From the NCBI RefSeq assembly GCF_006864455.1, contig NZ_QHLK01000002.1, positions 90,290 to 154,289 on the forward strand: a DNA stretch of 64,000 nt, in the 5' to 3' direction. The DNA comes from Campylobacter sp. MIT 97-5078. Its GTDB lineage: Bacteria; Campylobacterota; Campylobacteria; Campylobacterales; Campylobacteraceae. Position numbers and translations under genes: made by a program. Numbering within the stretch: the first letter of the stretch is position 1; every line of letters begins with the position of its first letter. This document shows, piece after piece, positions 19,573-29,138 of the stretch. The notes below the pieces were generated by a model. That model was not told where the DNA came from, searched no databases, and saw only the letters and a list, made by a program, of their open reading frames with translations.

Positions 19573-20004
19573 CTTTGGATACAATGTGAAAGTATCTTGA
19601 ATAAAAATTTCATCATTAACAACCTTTTGACTGTTTAAGAGTATGTTGATGTGAGCGATGATGAGTTTATCTTTGCTTAAATTTGCGTCTGTATTAAGCT
19701 GAGTAAGCTTAAAATTCTCACATTTGCCTAATGGGTAAAAATACCTAATAACGATAAAATCATTTGGATTTGGGTAGTTTAAACTCACACTTTCAAGGCA
19801 GTCTTTGCCTTGAAGTTTGGCTTCATACAAAAAAAGTTTTGAAAGCTCTTTAAAGTCTTGCAAGAGAATTTGAGCTTGAGTGTGTAAAATAGCATCTTTT
19901 AACCTTTTTGGCGTGTAGCTTGTTTGCTTGAGATAAAAGATGATAGTAAAGCTAAAAAAGGCGAGTAAGGCAAGGCTAGCAAGTAAAATATAAGCTTTTT
20001 TCAT
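19570..20004 (-). CDS. Pseudopilin-operon protein, bitopic, putative transformation component
   Basis: The 144-residue product has one N-terminal membrane helix (about 5-25, LLASLALLAFFSFTIIFYL) and a predicted periplasmic domain with a CLES...LGKCENF cysteine pair that could form a disulfide. There is no clean prepilin peptidase motif. It is the last gene of the ctsT cluster and starts by an ATGA overlap with the gene before it, so I use the ATG at 20004 rather than the longer frame to 20028. In C. jejuni two periplasmic-protein genes follow ctsT, and this matches the second. A role beside the pseudopilus is inferred from position. Confidence 0.65.
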   Translation of the reverse strand: MKKAYILLASLALLAFFSFTIIFYLKQTSYTPKRLKDAILHTQAQILLQDFKELSKLFLYEAKLQGKDCLESVSLNYPNPNDFIVIRYFYPLGKCENFKLTQLNTDANLSKDKLIIAHINILLNSQKVVNDEIFIQDTFTLYPK

Positions 20005-20735
20005 AGCAAAAGCTCTTTTTCTAAGCAAATAGGCTTTGTTTTATCAAAAAGACAGATTTTCATGGTATAAGTTGAAGCATTTTGGCTGATAGCAAAGCTT
20101 TGCACTTCTTCTAAAAGAATGGCTTTTTGAGATTTTGTGCTTGAATAAGCTGTGTACTCGTAGCTAAGCGAGTTTTGTTGAAAACTAATGAGTATATTTG
20201 CTTCAACAAGTTTATAAAAGCCCTTAAATTCAGTATTTTGACTAAATTTAAGTTCTGTATCACTTAAAACTTCAAGCTCATAAATCTGCTTTGTTTCAAG
20301 GTTGTAAAGGTATAAAAAATGATTTTTTTGGTTTCTAAGGGCGAGTTGTTGGGCTAAAACGCCAACTTGTATTTTTTTATTATTGCTTACGATTTCGTGA
20401 ATAAAATGGCTTTTAGGAGCATAAAAGCTTTTGTTTTGATCCTGAAGTAAAAGTCCTGAACTACCAATAAAAGTGTGTAAAGAACGTTGTAATAGGATAT
20501 TGTTTTTATCCTCTAAAAGACAAGATATGTTTTGAGAAGAAATTTGAAGTTTGATACAACGTCTTAAAAGTTTTTCTATGAATGTAAAGCTTGAGTGAAG
20601 CTCTAAAGCTTTTTGACTTTGCTGTGATGAATACAAAGAAAAAAGATTTTGTAAGGGTTGAAAAATAATAAATGCAAATGCACAAGATAAAACAAGCACC
20701 AGTAAGCATTCAAAGAGACTAAAAGCTTTTTTCAT
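20001..20735 (-). CDS. Prepilin-like protein with N-terminal methylation motif
   Basis: The 244-residue product begins MKKAFSLFECLLVLVLSCAF. This gives a short basic leader, then a hydrophobic helix with Glu at mature position 5 (FSLFE), the signature cleaved and methylated by a PilD-type peptidase. The usual Gly before the cleavage site is Ala, which some PilD enzymes accept. The rest is a beta-rich globular domain with several Cys near the end. It starts within the end of ctsT and ends with ATGA into the next gene. By size and position it may be a minor pseudopilin (GspJ/PilW-like). I choose the ATG at 20735, since an upstream ATG at 20753 would put six residues ahead of the leader. Confidence 0.72.
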   Translation of the reverse strand: MKKAFSLFECLLVLVLSCAFAFIIFQPLQNLFSLYSSQQSQKALELHSSFTFIEKLLRRCIKLQISSQNISCLLEDKNNILLQRSLHTFIGSSGLLLQDQNKSFYAPKSHFIHEIVSNNKKIQVGVLAQQLALRNQKNHFLYLYNLETKQIYELEVLSDTELKFSQNTEFKGFYKLVEANILISFQQNSLSYEYTAYSSTKSQKAILLEEVQSFAISQNASTYTMKICLFDKTKPICLEKELLL

Positions 20736-21024
20736 CTTTAAATTCTGCCTCATAATGTCTATGTGCTGGCTTTAAACTTTTAAGTTTAAAGGTTGAGTTT
20801 GAACTTGTTTTTTCTTTAAATTCAAGCTCAAGAAGTTCGTCAGGTTTTAAACGCAATGGCTTTAAAGGAGCGTTTTTAAGCTCTTTTTGAGCTTCATATA
20901 AGCTTTGCAAAGAGATGTTTTGATTTTTAAGAATTTGGTTTAAGGCAAAATAAGCAAAAGAAAAAATTAGGGCTAAAACAAGTAGGGCAAAAACGCTTTC
21001 AAGTAAGGAGAATGCCCTAGTCAT
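20719..21024 (-). CDS. ctsT: CtsT-like pseudopilin of the DNA-uptake machinery
   Basis: The 101-residue product opens MTRAFSLLESVFALLVLALI, a classic type IV prepilin leader with cleavage before FSLLE and Glu at +5. A long hydrophobic/amphipathic helix and a short globular tail follow. In C. jejuni the small pseudopilin gene next to proC is ctsT, needed for natural transformation, and here too it overlaps proC (8 bases). It should be exported, processed by the prepilin peptidase, and assembled into a short pseudopilus in the periplasm that pulls in DNA. The name rests on size, motif and synteny. Confidence 0.75.
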   Translation of the reverse strand: MTRAFSLLESVFALLVLALIFSFAYFALNQILKNQNISLQSLYEAQKELKNAPLKPLRLKPDELLELEFKEKTSSNSTFKLKSLKPAHRHYEAEFKDEKSF

Positions 21025-21763
21025 TAAGATTATTTGCGCTTGCGTGAATAGCTTTAAAAAAAGCTGAGCGAAGGTTTTTATCTTCTAAAGCACGCACGCC
21101 TTTGATCGTAACACCACCGGGGGAACAAATTTGCTCTTTAATGAGAGCTGGGTGTATATCTTGCACAAGAGCAGAAAAACTTTGAAAAGTTGCTTTCATA
21201 AGCTTTGAACTTAAATCAACACTTAAGCCCTCATATACACCAGCATTGCTCATACTTTCAGCTACCATTGCCAAAAAGGCTGGAGCACAACCACTTAGTG
21301 CCATGGCTGCATTCATTTGACTTTCTTTTTCAAGCTCAAAAGCCTGTCCAAAGCTTTGTAAAATGGTTATAATTTCATCTTTAAAAAGTTCATTCTTGCA
21401 AATAAAAGGCGTAGTCGAAGCCTTAAAAGTAGCTGCGATGTTTGGCATTATGCGTGCGTAATTATCCGCTTTTATCACTTCTAAACTCTTAAGATCGGTG
21501 TTTGCAAGCACAGATATAAGCAAGCGAGCCTTAGCTTTAAGTTTGTTTGAGACTTCATCTAGGGCATAAGGCTTAAAAGCAAGTATAATGTCCTTGCCTT
21601 CTAAGTTAAAGTCTTCATACAAAATCGTGTTAAAACCATCGTGTTTTAGGGCTTCAAGCTGAGTAATGTTGCGTCCTACGAAGCTGATCTTATACTTATC
21701 TTTTAGCCCATTTGCAAGAGCTCTAGCCATAGTTCCGCTTGCAAGGATAAAAAGCTCTTTCAA
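21017..21763 (-). CDS. proC: Pyrroline-5-carboxylate reductase
   Basis: ProC reduces pyrroline-5-carboxylate to proline with NAD(P)H. The 248-residue product opens with the Rossmann segment LFILASGTMARALANGL, where the usual GxGxM is replaced by a shorter ASGTMA form. It contains ARIMPNIAATFKAST (substrate loop), ALSGCAPAFLAMVAESM, and QICSPGGVTIKGVRALE, the signature near the C-terminus. It overlaps ctsT downstream and is five bases from the fliW stop. The order fliW-proC-ctsT matches C. jejuni. The biosynthetic and DNA-uptake genes share an operon without an obvious functional link. Confidence 0.94.
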   Translation of the reverse strand: MKELFILASGTMARALANGLKDKYKISFVGRNITQLEALKHDGFNTILYEDFNLEGKDIILAFKPYALDEVSNKLKAKARLLISVLANTDLKSLEVIKADNYARIMPNIAATFKASTTPFICKNELFKDEIITILQSFGQAFELEKESQMNAAMALSGCAPAFLAMVAESMSNAGVYEGLSVDLSSKLMKATFQSFSALVQDIHPALIKEQICSPGGVTIKGVRALEDKNLRSAFFKAIHASANNLND

Positions 21764-21768
21764 GGGTT

Positions 21769-22161
21769 TTAATCTTTCTTTACATAATTTGAAATTTTAT
21801 CCGCTTGAAAATATTCCGGATAAGTTGCTGAATCTAAGATCACTTGAGCTAAGGAGTTATTATCCCAATTGATCACGATAGGAGCAAGGAAATTTAAACT
21901 TGATTCGCTTAAATCCTTGTGCATAGCCATGATGATATAAGCTTCTCTTTTTGAATCAGCATTTAAATCAAGCAATTCTTGATAATACGTTGGCACTTCA
22001 AAGTCATAGCCAGGGCGGATCACTTGAGCATTGACAAGAACGAATTTAAAGTCTCTTCCATCTAGACTTTTAAGCTCGGCAAAAAGCTCATCTACTGGCT
22101 TGAATTCCATAGTTTTAGTTTCTTCAAACCCTAATATAGGGCATTTTACAGCAAGGTTCAT
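21769..22161 (-). CDS. fliW: Flagellar assembly factor FliW
   Basis: FliW binds both flagellin and the allosteric site of CsrA. Free flagellin titrates FliW, which releases CsrA to block flagellin translation. The 130-residue product matches the family length and shows [14 protein letters not shown] at the start, [17 protein letters not shown] in the middle, and [20 protein letters not shown] towards the end, the FliW core. It is the first gene of the proC/ctsT operon and diverges from bamD over a 151-base spacer. AAGGAT lies ahead of the ATG. Confidence 0.93.
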   Translation of the reverse strand: MNLAVKCPILGFEETKTMEFKPVDELFAELKSLDGRDFKFVLVNAQVIRPGYDFEVPTYYQELLDLNADSKREAYIIMAMHKDLSESSLNFLAPIVINWDNNSLAQVILDSATYPEYFQADKISNYVKKD

Positions 22162-22262
22162 CTTTGCATCCTTTGTTTTTTTGATTTAGAATTCATTTAA
22201 GAATTCTACCATAAAATAAGCAAAAGGGGTTCCAAAAAACTAAATTATTTATTTTTTTTTAC

Positions 22263-22268
22263 TATAAT
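22263..22268 (+). promoter_or_regulatory. Sigma-70 -10 box for bamD-lon
   Basis: TATAAT preceded by a T-rich stretch (TTTTTTTTAC) has the Campylobacter vegetative promoter form, in which a periodic T-rich region replaces a -35 box. It lies 45 bases before the bamD ATG in the divergent fliW-bamD spacer. Confidence 0.55.
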
Positions 22269-22312
22269 TTTGAAAAAATCAAATAAAATACAAAATATTT
22301 AGGTAAATTTTT

Positions 22313-22951
22313 ATGAAAACACGACTTCTTTTTTTCTTAAGTGTAAGTTTTTTATTTTTAGCATGTAGCACGAGAAATGATGAACTTTACAACCTAAGTG
22401 CCTTGCAGTGGCACGAACAAATCATCAAAGATATACAGGATAATGATCTTGAAAAAGCTGACGAACATTATACTTCTATGGCGAGCGAGCATAGTGCTGA
22501 TGCTTTGCTAGAGCCTATACAGCTTATATTAGCTCAAATGCATATTGAAGAAGAAGAATATAAACTTGCTGATTTTTATTTGGAAGAAAATGCGAAAAAA
22601 TTTGGGAATTCTCAAAATCTTGATTTTATCCGTTATTTGCAAATTAAGGCTAAATTTGAAGCCTTTGCTCAGCCAAACAGAGAACAAGCTCTTTTGTTAG
22701 CTGGCAGGGATCAAATCGCTACATTTTCAAAGACTTATCCACAAACTGAGTATGCTCCTTTGGTGCAAACCATGCTTACGAAATTTAACCTTGCCATTTT
22801 TGCTTTAGATGAAAACATAGCCAGCCTTTACAAACGCACGGATAGAGAACAAAGCTATGAAGTTTATCAGCAAAGATTGCAAGAGTCTGAATTTAACGAT
22901 GTGCCTATGATTAAGGCTAAAGTTGCTTGGTATAGACGAATTTTTGAATAA
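22313..22951 (+). CDS. bamD: Outer-membrane assembly lipoprotein BamD
   Basis: BamD is an essential lipoprotein of the BAM complex that inserts beta-barrel proteins. The 212-residue product has a lipoprotein signal with lipobox LFLACS (Cys at about 18). Tetratricopeptide helices follow (about 35-205), including DNDLEKADEHYTSM, YKLADFYLEEN and EYAPLVQTMLTKFNLAIF. The last segment, PMIKAKVAWYRRIFE, resembles the family's C-terminal end. lon starts 12 bases downstream, an arrangement known from C. jejuni. The promoter is the TATAAT at 22263. Confidence 0.88.
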   Translation: MKTRLLFFLSVSFLFLACSTRNDELYNLSALQWHEQIIKDIQDNDLEKADEHYTSMASEHSADALLEPIQLILAQMHIEEEEYKLADFYLEENAKKFGNSQNLDFIRYLQIKAKFEAFAQPNREQALLLAGRDQIATFSKTYPQTEYAPLVQTMLTKFNLAIFALDENIASLYKRTDREQSYEVYQQRLQESEFNDVPMIKAKVAWYRRIFE

Positions 22952-22963
22952 GGAAAAACGATA

Positions 22964-25333
22964 ATGCAAATGGTGCAAAACTACCCAGCCAAACTTCCTG
23001 TTTTGGTTGAAGATGAACTTTTTTTATATCCTTTTATGATAACGCCGATTTTTTTAAGCGATATTGACAATATCAAAGCTCTTGAGCTTGCACTTAAAAA
23101 TGAAAGTATGATCTTTGTCGCTCCTTCTCAATTTGAAGGTGCAAGAACCTTTAATGAAATTTATGATTGTGGGGTTATAGGTACGATTATGCGTAAAGTG
23201 CCTTTACCTGATGGACGCATAAAAATCCTTTTTCAAGGTTATGCTAAGGGTAAGATCATCAAACAAAGCGGACAAAAGCCTTTAACGGCTGAAGTTGATT
23301 TGATCCAACAAAAAATCCCAGAAGTCAGTAAAAACGAAGCCTTACTTGCTGTTTTAAAAGAAAAAGTGCGTGCCTTAGCTTCAATGAGCCATTATTTTAG
23401 TCCTGATTTGTTAAGAAGTATAGAAGAAGGCATTGATAGTGCAAGAATTTGCGATCTTATCTTAAATACTATACGCATTAAAAAACAAACGGCGTATGAA
23501 TTTTTTATAGAGGTTGATTTAGAGCAAAAAATGCTTAGACTCATCGCTTTAATCGCTGAAGAAATAGAAACAAACAAGCTTCAAAAAGAGATCAAAAGTA
23601 AGGTGCATTCAAAGATCGATAAAGTCAATAAAGAGTATTTTTTAAAAGAGCAATTAAGACAAATTCAAAAAGAGCTTGGTTTTGACGCACAAAAAGAGGA
23701 CGAAGCTAGGGATTATCATACCAAGCTTGAGGCGAAGAAAAAATTCATATATGAAGAAGCCTATAAAGAAATCAAAAAGCAAATCGAAAAATTTGAACGC
23801 ATTCATCAAGATAACTCAGAAGCAAGTATGCTTCAAACCTATATAGAAACAGCTCTTGAAGTGCCTTTTGAAAAGCTAGCAAAAAAAAAGCTTGATATCA
23901 AAGAAGTGCATAAACAGCTCAATAAAGATCATTACGCTCTAGATAAGCCAAAAGAAAGAATAGAAGAGTATTTTGCTGTGCGTGAACTTTTGGAAAAAAG
24001 AGGGATTGCTGATAAGGACGGGGCTAAGGTAATTTTGTGTTTGTATGGACCTCCTGGTGTTGGTAAAACGAGCCTTGCAAACTCAGTAGCTAAGGCTTTA
24101 AAACGAGAGCTTATACGTATAGCTTTGGGCGGACTTGAGGATGTAAATGAGTTAAGAGGACATAGAAGAACTTATATAGGAGCCATGCCCGGACGCATAG
24201 TGCAAGGGCTTATAGAGGCAAAGCAGATCAATCCAGTTGTCGTGCTTGATGAAATCGATAAGATCAACAGAAGCTTTAGAGGCGATCCAAGTGCAGCCCT
24301 TTTAGAAATACTTGACCCAGAACAAAATGTTAAATTTAGGGATTATTATTTGAATTTCAATATAGATTTAAGCAAGATCATCTTTATCGCTACAGCAAAC
24401 GATATTAGCCAAATTCCAGCACCTTTAAGAGATAGAATGGAGTTTATAGAGCTTAGTTCTTACACTCCAAGTGAAAAATTTGCTATAGCTAAAAACTATC
24501 TTATCCCTGATGAACTTAAAAAACATGGCTTAAAAAGCACAGAATTAAGCATTAGTAAAGAAGTAACTGAACTGATGATTAGCGAATATACAAGAGAATC
24601 AGGGGTAAGAACACTAAGGCGAAAAATAGCTGAGCTATGTCGCAAAGCAGCAAAAAAACTTTTACTTGAAGAAAATAAAAAGATCAGCATCACAGCTAAG
24701 AATTTAAATGCTTTTTTAGATAAAAAAGTCTATGAGATCGAAAAACAAAATGGAAAAGATGAGATCGGACAAGTCAATGGACTTGCTTGGACGGCTGTGG
24801 GTGGAGATGTGCTTAAAATCGAAGCTATTAAGATCAAAGGTAAGGGCGAGCTTGTGCTTACTGGTTCATTAGGCGATGTAATGAAAGAAAGTGCGCGCAT
24901 AGCTTTTAGCGTAGTGAAGGTTTTAATCGATGAAAATAAGCTTAAAGTGCCTAAAAAGCTTTTTTACAAGCTAAAAGAAAATGTTTATGATCAATACAAC
25001 ATCCACCTACATGTTCCAGATGGAGCAACTCCAAAAGATGGACCAAGTGCGGGTATAACCATGTGTGTAGCTTTAGCAAGCGTATTTAGCCAAAGAAAGG
25101 TGCGTTCAAACGTAGCTATGACAGGTGAACTTGATCTTATGGGTAAAGTTTTGCCAATTGGCGGGCTTAAAGAAAAACTCATCGCTGCTTATAAAGCAGA
25201 GATAAAAACGGCTTTAATCCCACAAAAAAACTATGAAAGGGATTTAAAAGAAATTCCAGATGAGGTAAAGCAAAATCTTGAGATTATCCCAGTAAAGAAC
25301 TTTGATGAGGTTTTAAAATATGCCTTGCTTTAA
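22964..25333 (+). CDS. lon: ATP-dependent protease Lon
   Basis: Lon is the soluble AAA+ serine protease that removes misfolded and regulatory proteins. The 789 residues hold the N-terminal LON substrate domain (about 1-200, LPVLVEDELFLYPFMITPIF), a coiled linker (EYFLKEQLRQIQKELG), and the AAA+ module with Walker A GPPGVGKTS (about 362-370) and Walker B VVLDEIDK. In the peptidase domain the catalytic Ser is in KDGPSAGITM (about 695) and the Lys in GGLKEKLIAA. I start at the first ATG at 22964; an ATG two codons on is equally possible. AAGGAAAAACG precedes it. Confidence 0.96.
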   Translation: MQMVQNYPAKLPVLVEDELFLYPFMITPIFLSDIDNIKALELALKNESMIFVAPSQFEGARTFNEIYDCGVIGTIMRKVPLPDGRIKILFQGYAKGKIIKQSGQKPLTAEVDLIQQKIPEVSKNEALLAVLKEKVRALASMSHYFSPDLLRSIEEGIDSARICDLILNTIRIKKQTAYEFFIEVDLEQKMLRLIALIAEEIETNKLQKEIKSKVHSKIDKVNKEYFLKEQLRQIQKELGFDAQKEDEARDYHTKLEAKKKFIYEEAYKEIKKQIEKFERIHQDNSEASMLQTYIETALEVPFEKLAKKKLDIKEVHKQLNKDHYALDKPKERIEEYFAVRELLEKRGIADKDGAKVILCLYGPPGVGKTSLANSVAKALKRELIRIALGGLEDVNELRGHRRTYIGAMPGRIVQGLIEAKQINPVVVLDEIDKINRSFRGDPSAALLEILDPEQNVKFRDYYLNFNIDLSKIIFIATANDISQIPAPLRDRMEFIELSSYTPSEKFAIAKNYLIPDELKKHGLKSTELSISKEVTELMISEYTRESGVRTLRRKIAELCRKAAKKLLLEENKKISITAKNLNAFLDKKVYEIEKQNGKDEIGQVNGLAWTAVGGDVLKIEAIKIKGKGELVLTGSLGDVMKESARIAFSVVKVLIDENKLKVPKKLFYKLKENVYDQYNIHLHVPDGATPKDGPSAGITMCVALASVFSQRKVRSNVAMTGELDLMGKVLPIGGLKEKLIAAYKAEIKTALIPQKNYERDLKEIPDEVKQNLEIIPVKNFDEVLKYALL

Positions 25334-25373
25334 AATTTGCTCTTTAGTTTTTAAAAATATGAAAGCATAAGCC

Positions 25374-26072
25374 TTGCAAGAGCTTGTTTTTTCTCAATTC
25401 AAACAAGGTTATCGTTATAATAGTGATTCTTTGCTTTTATTTGATTTTGTGTTAAAACAAAAGCCTAAAGGTAGGCTTTTAGATATGGGTTGTGGGTGTG
25501 GGATCATAGGTTTGATGCTCAAAGCTTTTGTGCCACAAATCAAGCTTGTCTTGCTTGATATTTTAGAGCAAAATTGTGCTTTAGCAAGGAAAAATGCAGA
25601 GCAAAACGAGCTTGAAGCTAAGATAAGCTGTGTGGATTTTAAGGAATTTACGCAAAGGCAGGCATTTGATGTTATCGTTTCAAATCCGCCATTTTATAGT
25701 TCTAAAGCTCTACGATCGCAAGATGAACATAAAAATATAGCTAAATTTCAAGATAGCTTAAGCTTAAAAGACTTCATTCATCAAGCAAGTCTTGCTTTAA
25801 AGCCTCAGGGTAAATTGTATTTTTGTTATGAGAGTTTGGCTTTGGCTGAGATCGTGCAGCGTTTGAGCGAGTTTAAGTTAAGCTTAAGTCAAATTCAAAG
25901 CGTGCATAAGAGTAAAGATGATAAAGCAAGATTGCTTTTGATTGAAGCTAGAAAAGGCTCAAAAGCACCTTGTGCCTTTTTAGCCCCTTTTTTTATGTAT
26001 GAAAATGCCCTTTTAAGCCCACAGATGAAAGCTTTACAAGCAAATATAAGGATAAAAAGCGATGATATATAA
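25374..26072 (+). CDS. tRNA1(Val)-N6-adenine-methyltransferase-like SAM enzyme
   Basis: The 232-residue product is a Rossmann-fold SAM methyltransferase: motif I is LLDMGCGCGIIGLML (about 36-50) and the catalytic motif IV is VSNPPFYSSKAL (about 103-114). The N/D-PP-F/Y form marks N6-adenine or N5-glutamine methylation, and the opening FKQGYRYNSDSLLL resembles TrmN6/YfiC enzymes that act on tRNA. Translation must start at a TTG (25374), because the upstream frame is closed and no ATG precedes the conserved start; no strong ribosome site is visible. It overlaps the next gene by 11 bases. Substrate choice is inferred. Confidence 0.83.
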   Translation: MQELVFSQFKQGYRYNSDSLLLFDFVLKQKPKGRLLDMGCGCGIIGLMLKAFVPQIKLVLLDILEQNCALARKNAEQNELEAKISCVDFKEFTQRQAFDVIVSNPPFYSSKALRSQDEHKNIAKFQDSLSLKDFIHQASLALKPQGKLYFCYESLALAEIVQRLSEFKLSLSQIQSVHKSKDDKARLLLIEARKGSKAPCAFLAPFFMYENALLSPQMKALQANIRIKSDDI

Positions 26073-26430
26073 ACAAGGTTTTGACTTTTGCTTTGATGAA
26101 AAGGCTTGCACGGCTTGTGGTGGTAAATGCTGTATTGGCGAAAGTGGCAATATCTTTGCAAGCTTTGAAGAGCTAGAAGCTATAAGAGCTTTTTTAGGGC
26201 TTGAAAAAGAAGAATTTATAAAAACATATTTGCGAAAAGTGGGGCTAAGGTATAGTTTTAAAGAATGTGAATTTGAGAATGGTTTTGCGTGTATTTTTTT
26301 TGATCAAGAAAAGAAAAATTGCAGTATTTACGAGCTTCGTCCAAAGCAATGTAAGACTTTTCCCTTTTGGGATTATTTTAAAAAACACAAAGAGGAATTA
26401 AAAAACGAATGTATAGGTATATATTTTTAG
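26062..26430 (+). CDS. YkgJ-family cysteine-cluster (zinc/iron-binding) protein
   Basis: The 122-residue product shows the YkgJ/UPF0153 pattern: an N-terminal CTACGGKCCIGE cluster (about 13-24) and a second set CIFFDQEKKNCSIYELRP followed by KQCKTFPFW, eight cysteines in all. The family is thought to chelate Zn2+ or a Fe-S cluster; its biochemical role is not settled. The start at 26062 overlaps the methyltransferase end and the stop overlaps the following lipoprotein gene by 22 bases. This dense packing is as I recall it for C. jejuni, so the four genes to trpC are probably one operon. Confidence 0.85.
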   Translation: MIYKQGFDFCFDEKACTACGGKCCIGESGNIFASFEELEAIRAFLGLEKEEFIKTYLRKVGLRYSFKECEFENGFACIFFDQEKKNCSIYELRPKQCKTFPFWDYFKKHKEELKNECIGIYF

Positions 26431-27707
26431 CGTTATTGCTTGTAAATTTCAGTGCTTGTGTCGTAAAAACTTCGTCTTTTTCAAGCCCTTATGTTCTTGA
26501 TACAAAGCAACAAAGCCTTGACTTTAAGCTTTTAGAAGCAATAACTTATAATGAAATGGGCGAAGCTTTAAAGTCCAGAGATATGTTTTTAGAGCTTCTT
26601 GCTGAGTATAAAGATAAAAAACTTATCGAAAATGCCTTTATGATCAGTATTTTTAATAATCTTGATAAAAAAGATGAGTTGTATGAGCTTGCAAAGCCTT
26701 ATTTTGATCAAAGCCCTGATTTAGTGCGTTTAGGCGTGCTTTATCATATACAAAAACAAGATACTAAAAGTGCTGAAAAATTGCTTAAAGAGCTTATTTT
26801 AAGAGATAAGGACTTTAGAAATTATGAGCTTTTGGGTGATATTTATGCTCAAAATAGACAATTTGCTATTTCTTTGCAAAATTATTATCTCGCAAAAAAA
26901 TATCTTAAAGAAGAGTTGGATCCAAATGAGAATTTAAGCCTTAAAATCGCTAATAATGAGCTTATTTTAGGGCAAAAACAAAATGCAAAAAAAGAACTTG
27001 AGAGCTTTGTATCAAAAGCGGGTTGTTCTTTAAAAATTTGTTCTTTGCTTGCAAATATGTATAATGAACTTGGCGAAAAAGAAAAATTACAAAACTTGCT
27101 TTTTAAACTTTATAAGCTTACGCAAAATAAAGTTTATCTTGATAATAGTGTGCGTTTGCTTTATCAAGATAAAAAATATCAAGAAGCCCTTAATCTAACC
27201 CTTGCGTATAAACTTGATGAAAACTTTGCCTTTTCGCTTTTTTCTGCTTTAAAAAAAGATCAAGAAGCGTATCGTTTTGCTTTAAAATTGTATGCAAAAA
27301 CTAAAAATAAAAGATTTTTACTCATTGCTGCAACGATTGAATTTGAACTTGCTTTAAAGGCAAAAAAAGTCGATGAAAAGGTGCTTAAATCTGTAATTGC
27401 AAAATTTGAAGAAGGTATTGATGAAACAAGCGAGGCTTTATTTTTAAATTATTATGGATATTTACTTATCGATTATGATAAGGACATTCAAAAAGGTATA
27501 GAGCTTGTGCAAAGGGCTTTGAAGCTTGAAAATAATAATTTATTTTTTATAGACTCTTTAGCTTGGGGGTATTATAAGCAAAATCAGTGCCAAAAGGCTT
27601 GGGAGCTTATACTTAAAACCATGCACGATAAAGAATTTATTGATTCAGCAGAGTCAAAAGCACATATCAAAGCCATTCAAAAATGCTTGCAAGAGGAGAA
27701 AAAATGA
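26409..27707 (+). CDS. TPR-repeat lipoprotein
   Basis: The 432-residue protein begins with a lipoprotein signal (lipobox FSAC, Cys at about 17). Helix-turn-helix TPR-like units fill the rest, for example [35 protein letters not shown] and [17 protein letters not shown]. Such outer-membrane or periplasmic lipoproteins serve as scaffolds, but no partner can be named from the sequence. Its start lies inside the YkgJ gene and its stop overlaps trpC (ATGA), so expression is coupled to both. The C. jejuni counterpart is, as I recall, also an uncharacterised TPR lipoprotein in this position. Confidence 0.82.
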   Translation: MYRYIFLALLLVNFSACVVKTSSFSSPYVLDTKQQSLDFKLLEAITYNEMGEALKSRDMFLELLAEYKDKKLIENAFMISIFNNLDKKDELYELAKPYFDQSPDLVRLGVLYHIQKQDTKSAEKLLKELILRDKDFRNYELLGDIYAQNRQFAISLQNYYLAKKYLKEELDPNENLSLKIANNELILGQKQNAKKELESFVSKAGCSLKICSLLANMYNELGEKEKLQNLLFKLYKLTQNKVYLDNSVRLLYQDKKYQEALNLTLAYKLDENFAFSLFSALKKDQEAYRFALKLYAKTKNKRFLLIAATIEFELALKAKKVDEKVLKSVIAKFEEGIDETSEALFLNYYGYLLIDYDKDIQKGIELVQRALKLENNNLFFIDSLAWGYYKQNQCQKAWELILKTMHDKEFIDSAESKAHIKAIQKCLQEEKK

Positions 27708-28480
27708 TTTTAGAAGATATTTTTAAAAAAACAAAACAGGATTTAGAGCTAAGAAAAAAAAGTGTAAGCTTAATAGAGCTTGAAAAAAAGGCATTGGCTC
27801 ATAAAGCAAAAGACTTTTTTGCTTTTTTTAGCAAGGACACAAAAAAAATTCAAATCATTGCTGAGGTAAAAAAAGCAAGCCCAAGCAAAGGTGTGATAAG
27901 AGCTGATTTTAAACCACTTCAAATCGCCTTAAATTATGAAGTAGCAGGAGCGTGTGGGATTTCGGTTTTAACAGAGCCTCATTATTTCAAAGGCTCGCTT
28001 GAGTATTTAGAACAAATTGCCCAAAAAGTATCCTTGCCTTTATTGAGAAAAGATTTTATTTTTGATGAGTATCAAATACTTGAAGCTAAAGCTTTTGGGG
28101 CAGACTTTATTTTATTGATCGCTAAAATGCTCGATAAAAATGAACTTAAAAGCTTGTATGAGTTTGCAAAGTCTTTAAATTTAGAGGTTTTGTTTGAGGT
28201 GCATAACAAAGAAGACTTGGAAAAAGCGTTGTTTGTAGGTGCAAATATCATTGGTATTAATCATAGAAATTTAAATGATTTTACGATGAATATGAGGCTG
28301 TGTGAAGAGCTTGTAGCCTTTATGCCAAAGGATAAATTTATCGTAGCTGAAAGTGGTTTAAACAGCAAAAAGATACTTTTAGAACTACAAGAAATAGGAG
28401 TAAATGCCTTTTTGATGGGTGAGTATTTTATGAGACAGGCTAATGAAAAGCTGACGTTAAAAAGCTTGATCGGGCAGTAA
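27704..28480 (+). CDS. trpC: Indole-3-glycerol-phosphate synthase
   Basis: TrpC closes CdRP to indole-3-glycerol phosphate in tryptophan synthesis. The 258 residues form a TIM barrel with the family motifs [14 protein letters not shown] (about 50-63), [38 protein letters not shown] and VAESGLNSK. The ATG at 27704 overlaps the lipoprotein stop as ATGA and follows GAGGAG; a TTG at 27683 is not needed. It stands apart from other trp genes, as it does in C. jejuni. The HIT-protein gene starts 20 bases downstream. Confidence 0.95.
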   Translation: MILEDIFKKTKQDLELRKKSVSLIELEKKALAHKAKDFFAFFSKDTKKIQIIAEVKKASPSKGVIRADFKPLQIALNYEVAGACGISVLTEPHYFKGSLEYLEQIAQKVSLPLLRKDFIFDEYQILEAKAFGADFILLIAKMLDKNELKSLYEFAKSLNLEVLFEVHNKEDLEKALFVGANIIGINHRNLNDFTMNMRLCEELVAFMPKDKFIVAESGLNSKKILLELQEIGVNAFLMGEYFMRQANEKLTLKSLIGQ

Positions 28481-28500
28481 AGTGGTAAAAAGGAGTGAAA

Positions 28501-28980
28501 ATGCAGCACTTATATGCACCTTGGAGGTGGCAGTATTTTGAGGAAGATAAGAGTATTTGTCCTTTTTGTGTAGCGAGTAAAAAGCTTAAAAGTGATGAGG
28601 AATTGGGCGTATTTTTTAGGGCGAAGTATTGCTTTGGCGTGATGAATTTATATCCATATTCGCCCGGACATTTTATGATTATCCCTTATACACACGAAGA
28701 ACATATCGAAAATTTAGAACTTGAAATTTGGCAGGAGATGAGTGAAAAAGTGCGTGAAGGGGTGAAAATCCTAAAAGAAAGTTTTCATGCAAAAGGCGTA
28801 AATATAGGTATGAACTTAGGCGAGCAAGCAGGAGCTGGCATAAGTATGCATTGCCATTACCATCTTGTGCCAAGGTGGAATGGTGACACAAATTTCATCA
28901 CAACCATAGGACAAACAAGGGTTTGCAGTAGGGACTTAAAAGAAGTGTATCTTAAACTTTGTGAGGCATTTTCAAATTGA
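28501..28980 (+). CDS. HIT-family nucleotide hydrolase/phosphorylase (Ap4A phosphorylase-like)
   Basis: The 159-residue product has the histidine triad MHCHYHLVPRW (about 119-129), with NLGEQAGAGIS just before it. These residues form the nucleotidyl-transfer site of HIT proteins. An N-terminal CPFC pair may bind zinc with later residues, and MNLYPYSPGHFMIIP is the family's second strand. Diadenosine tetraphosphate is a likely substrate by family resemblance to Ap4A phosphorylases. AGGAG at 28491-28495 fits the ATG at 28501 better than the GTG at 28495. Confidence 0.87.
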   Translation: MQHLYAPWRWQYFEEDKSICPFCVASKKLKSDEELGVFFRAKYCFGVMNLYPYSPGHFMIIPYTHEEHIENLELEIWQEMSEKVREGVKILKESFHAKGVNIGMNLGEQAGAGISMHCHYHLVPRWNGDTNFITTIGQTRVCSRDLKEVYLKLCEAFSN

Positions 28981-29101
28981 TCAGTCTTTTAGCTTTTTTT
29001 TTACAAATTTGAAACTTTTGTATTTTTTTTAACTCATATACTTGAGTTTTTGTATGCATAAGAAAGCTTGATTTGAATATTAAAAATAACTTGCAAAACA
29101 C

Positions 29102-29135
29102 AACAAAGCAAAAGCCTAAAGAGGCTTGCTTTGTT
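29102..29135 (-). terminator. Intrinsic terminator downstream of ftsZ
   Basis: A 13-bp stem (AACAAAGCAA-GCC / GGCTTGCTTTGTT) with a two-base bulge and a 6-base loop starts three bases past the ftsZ stop. It lies between two convergent genes, so it may also stop transcription from the HIT gene; TTATTTTAA follows it on the plus strand. Confidence 0.7.
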
Positions 29136-29138
29136 ATT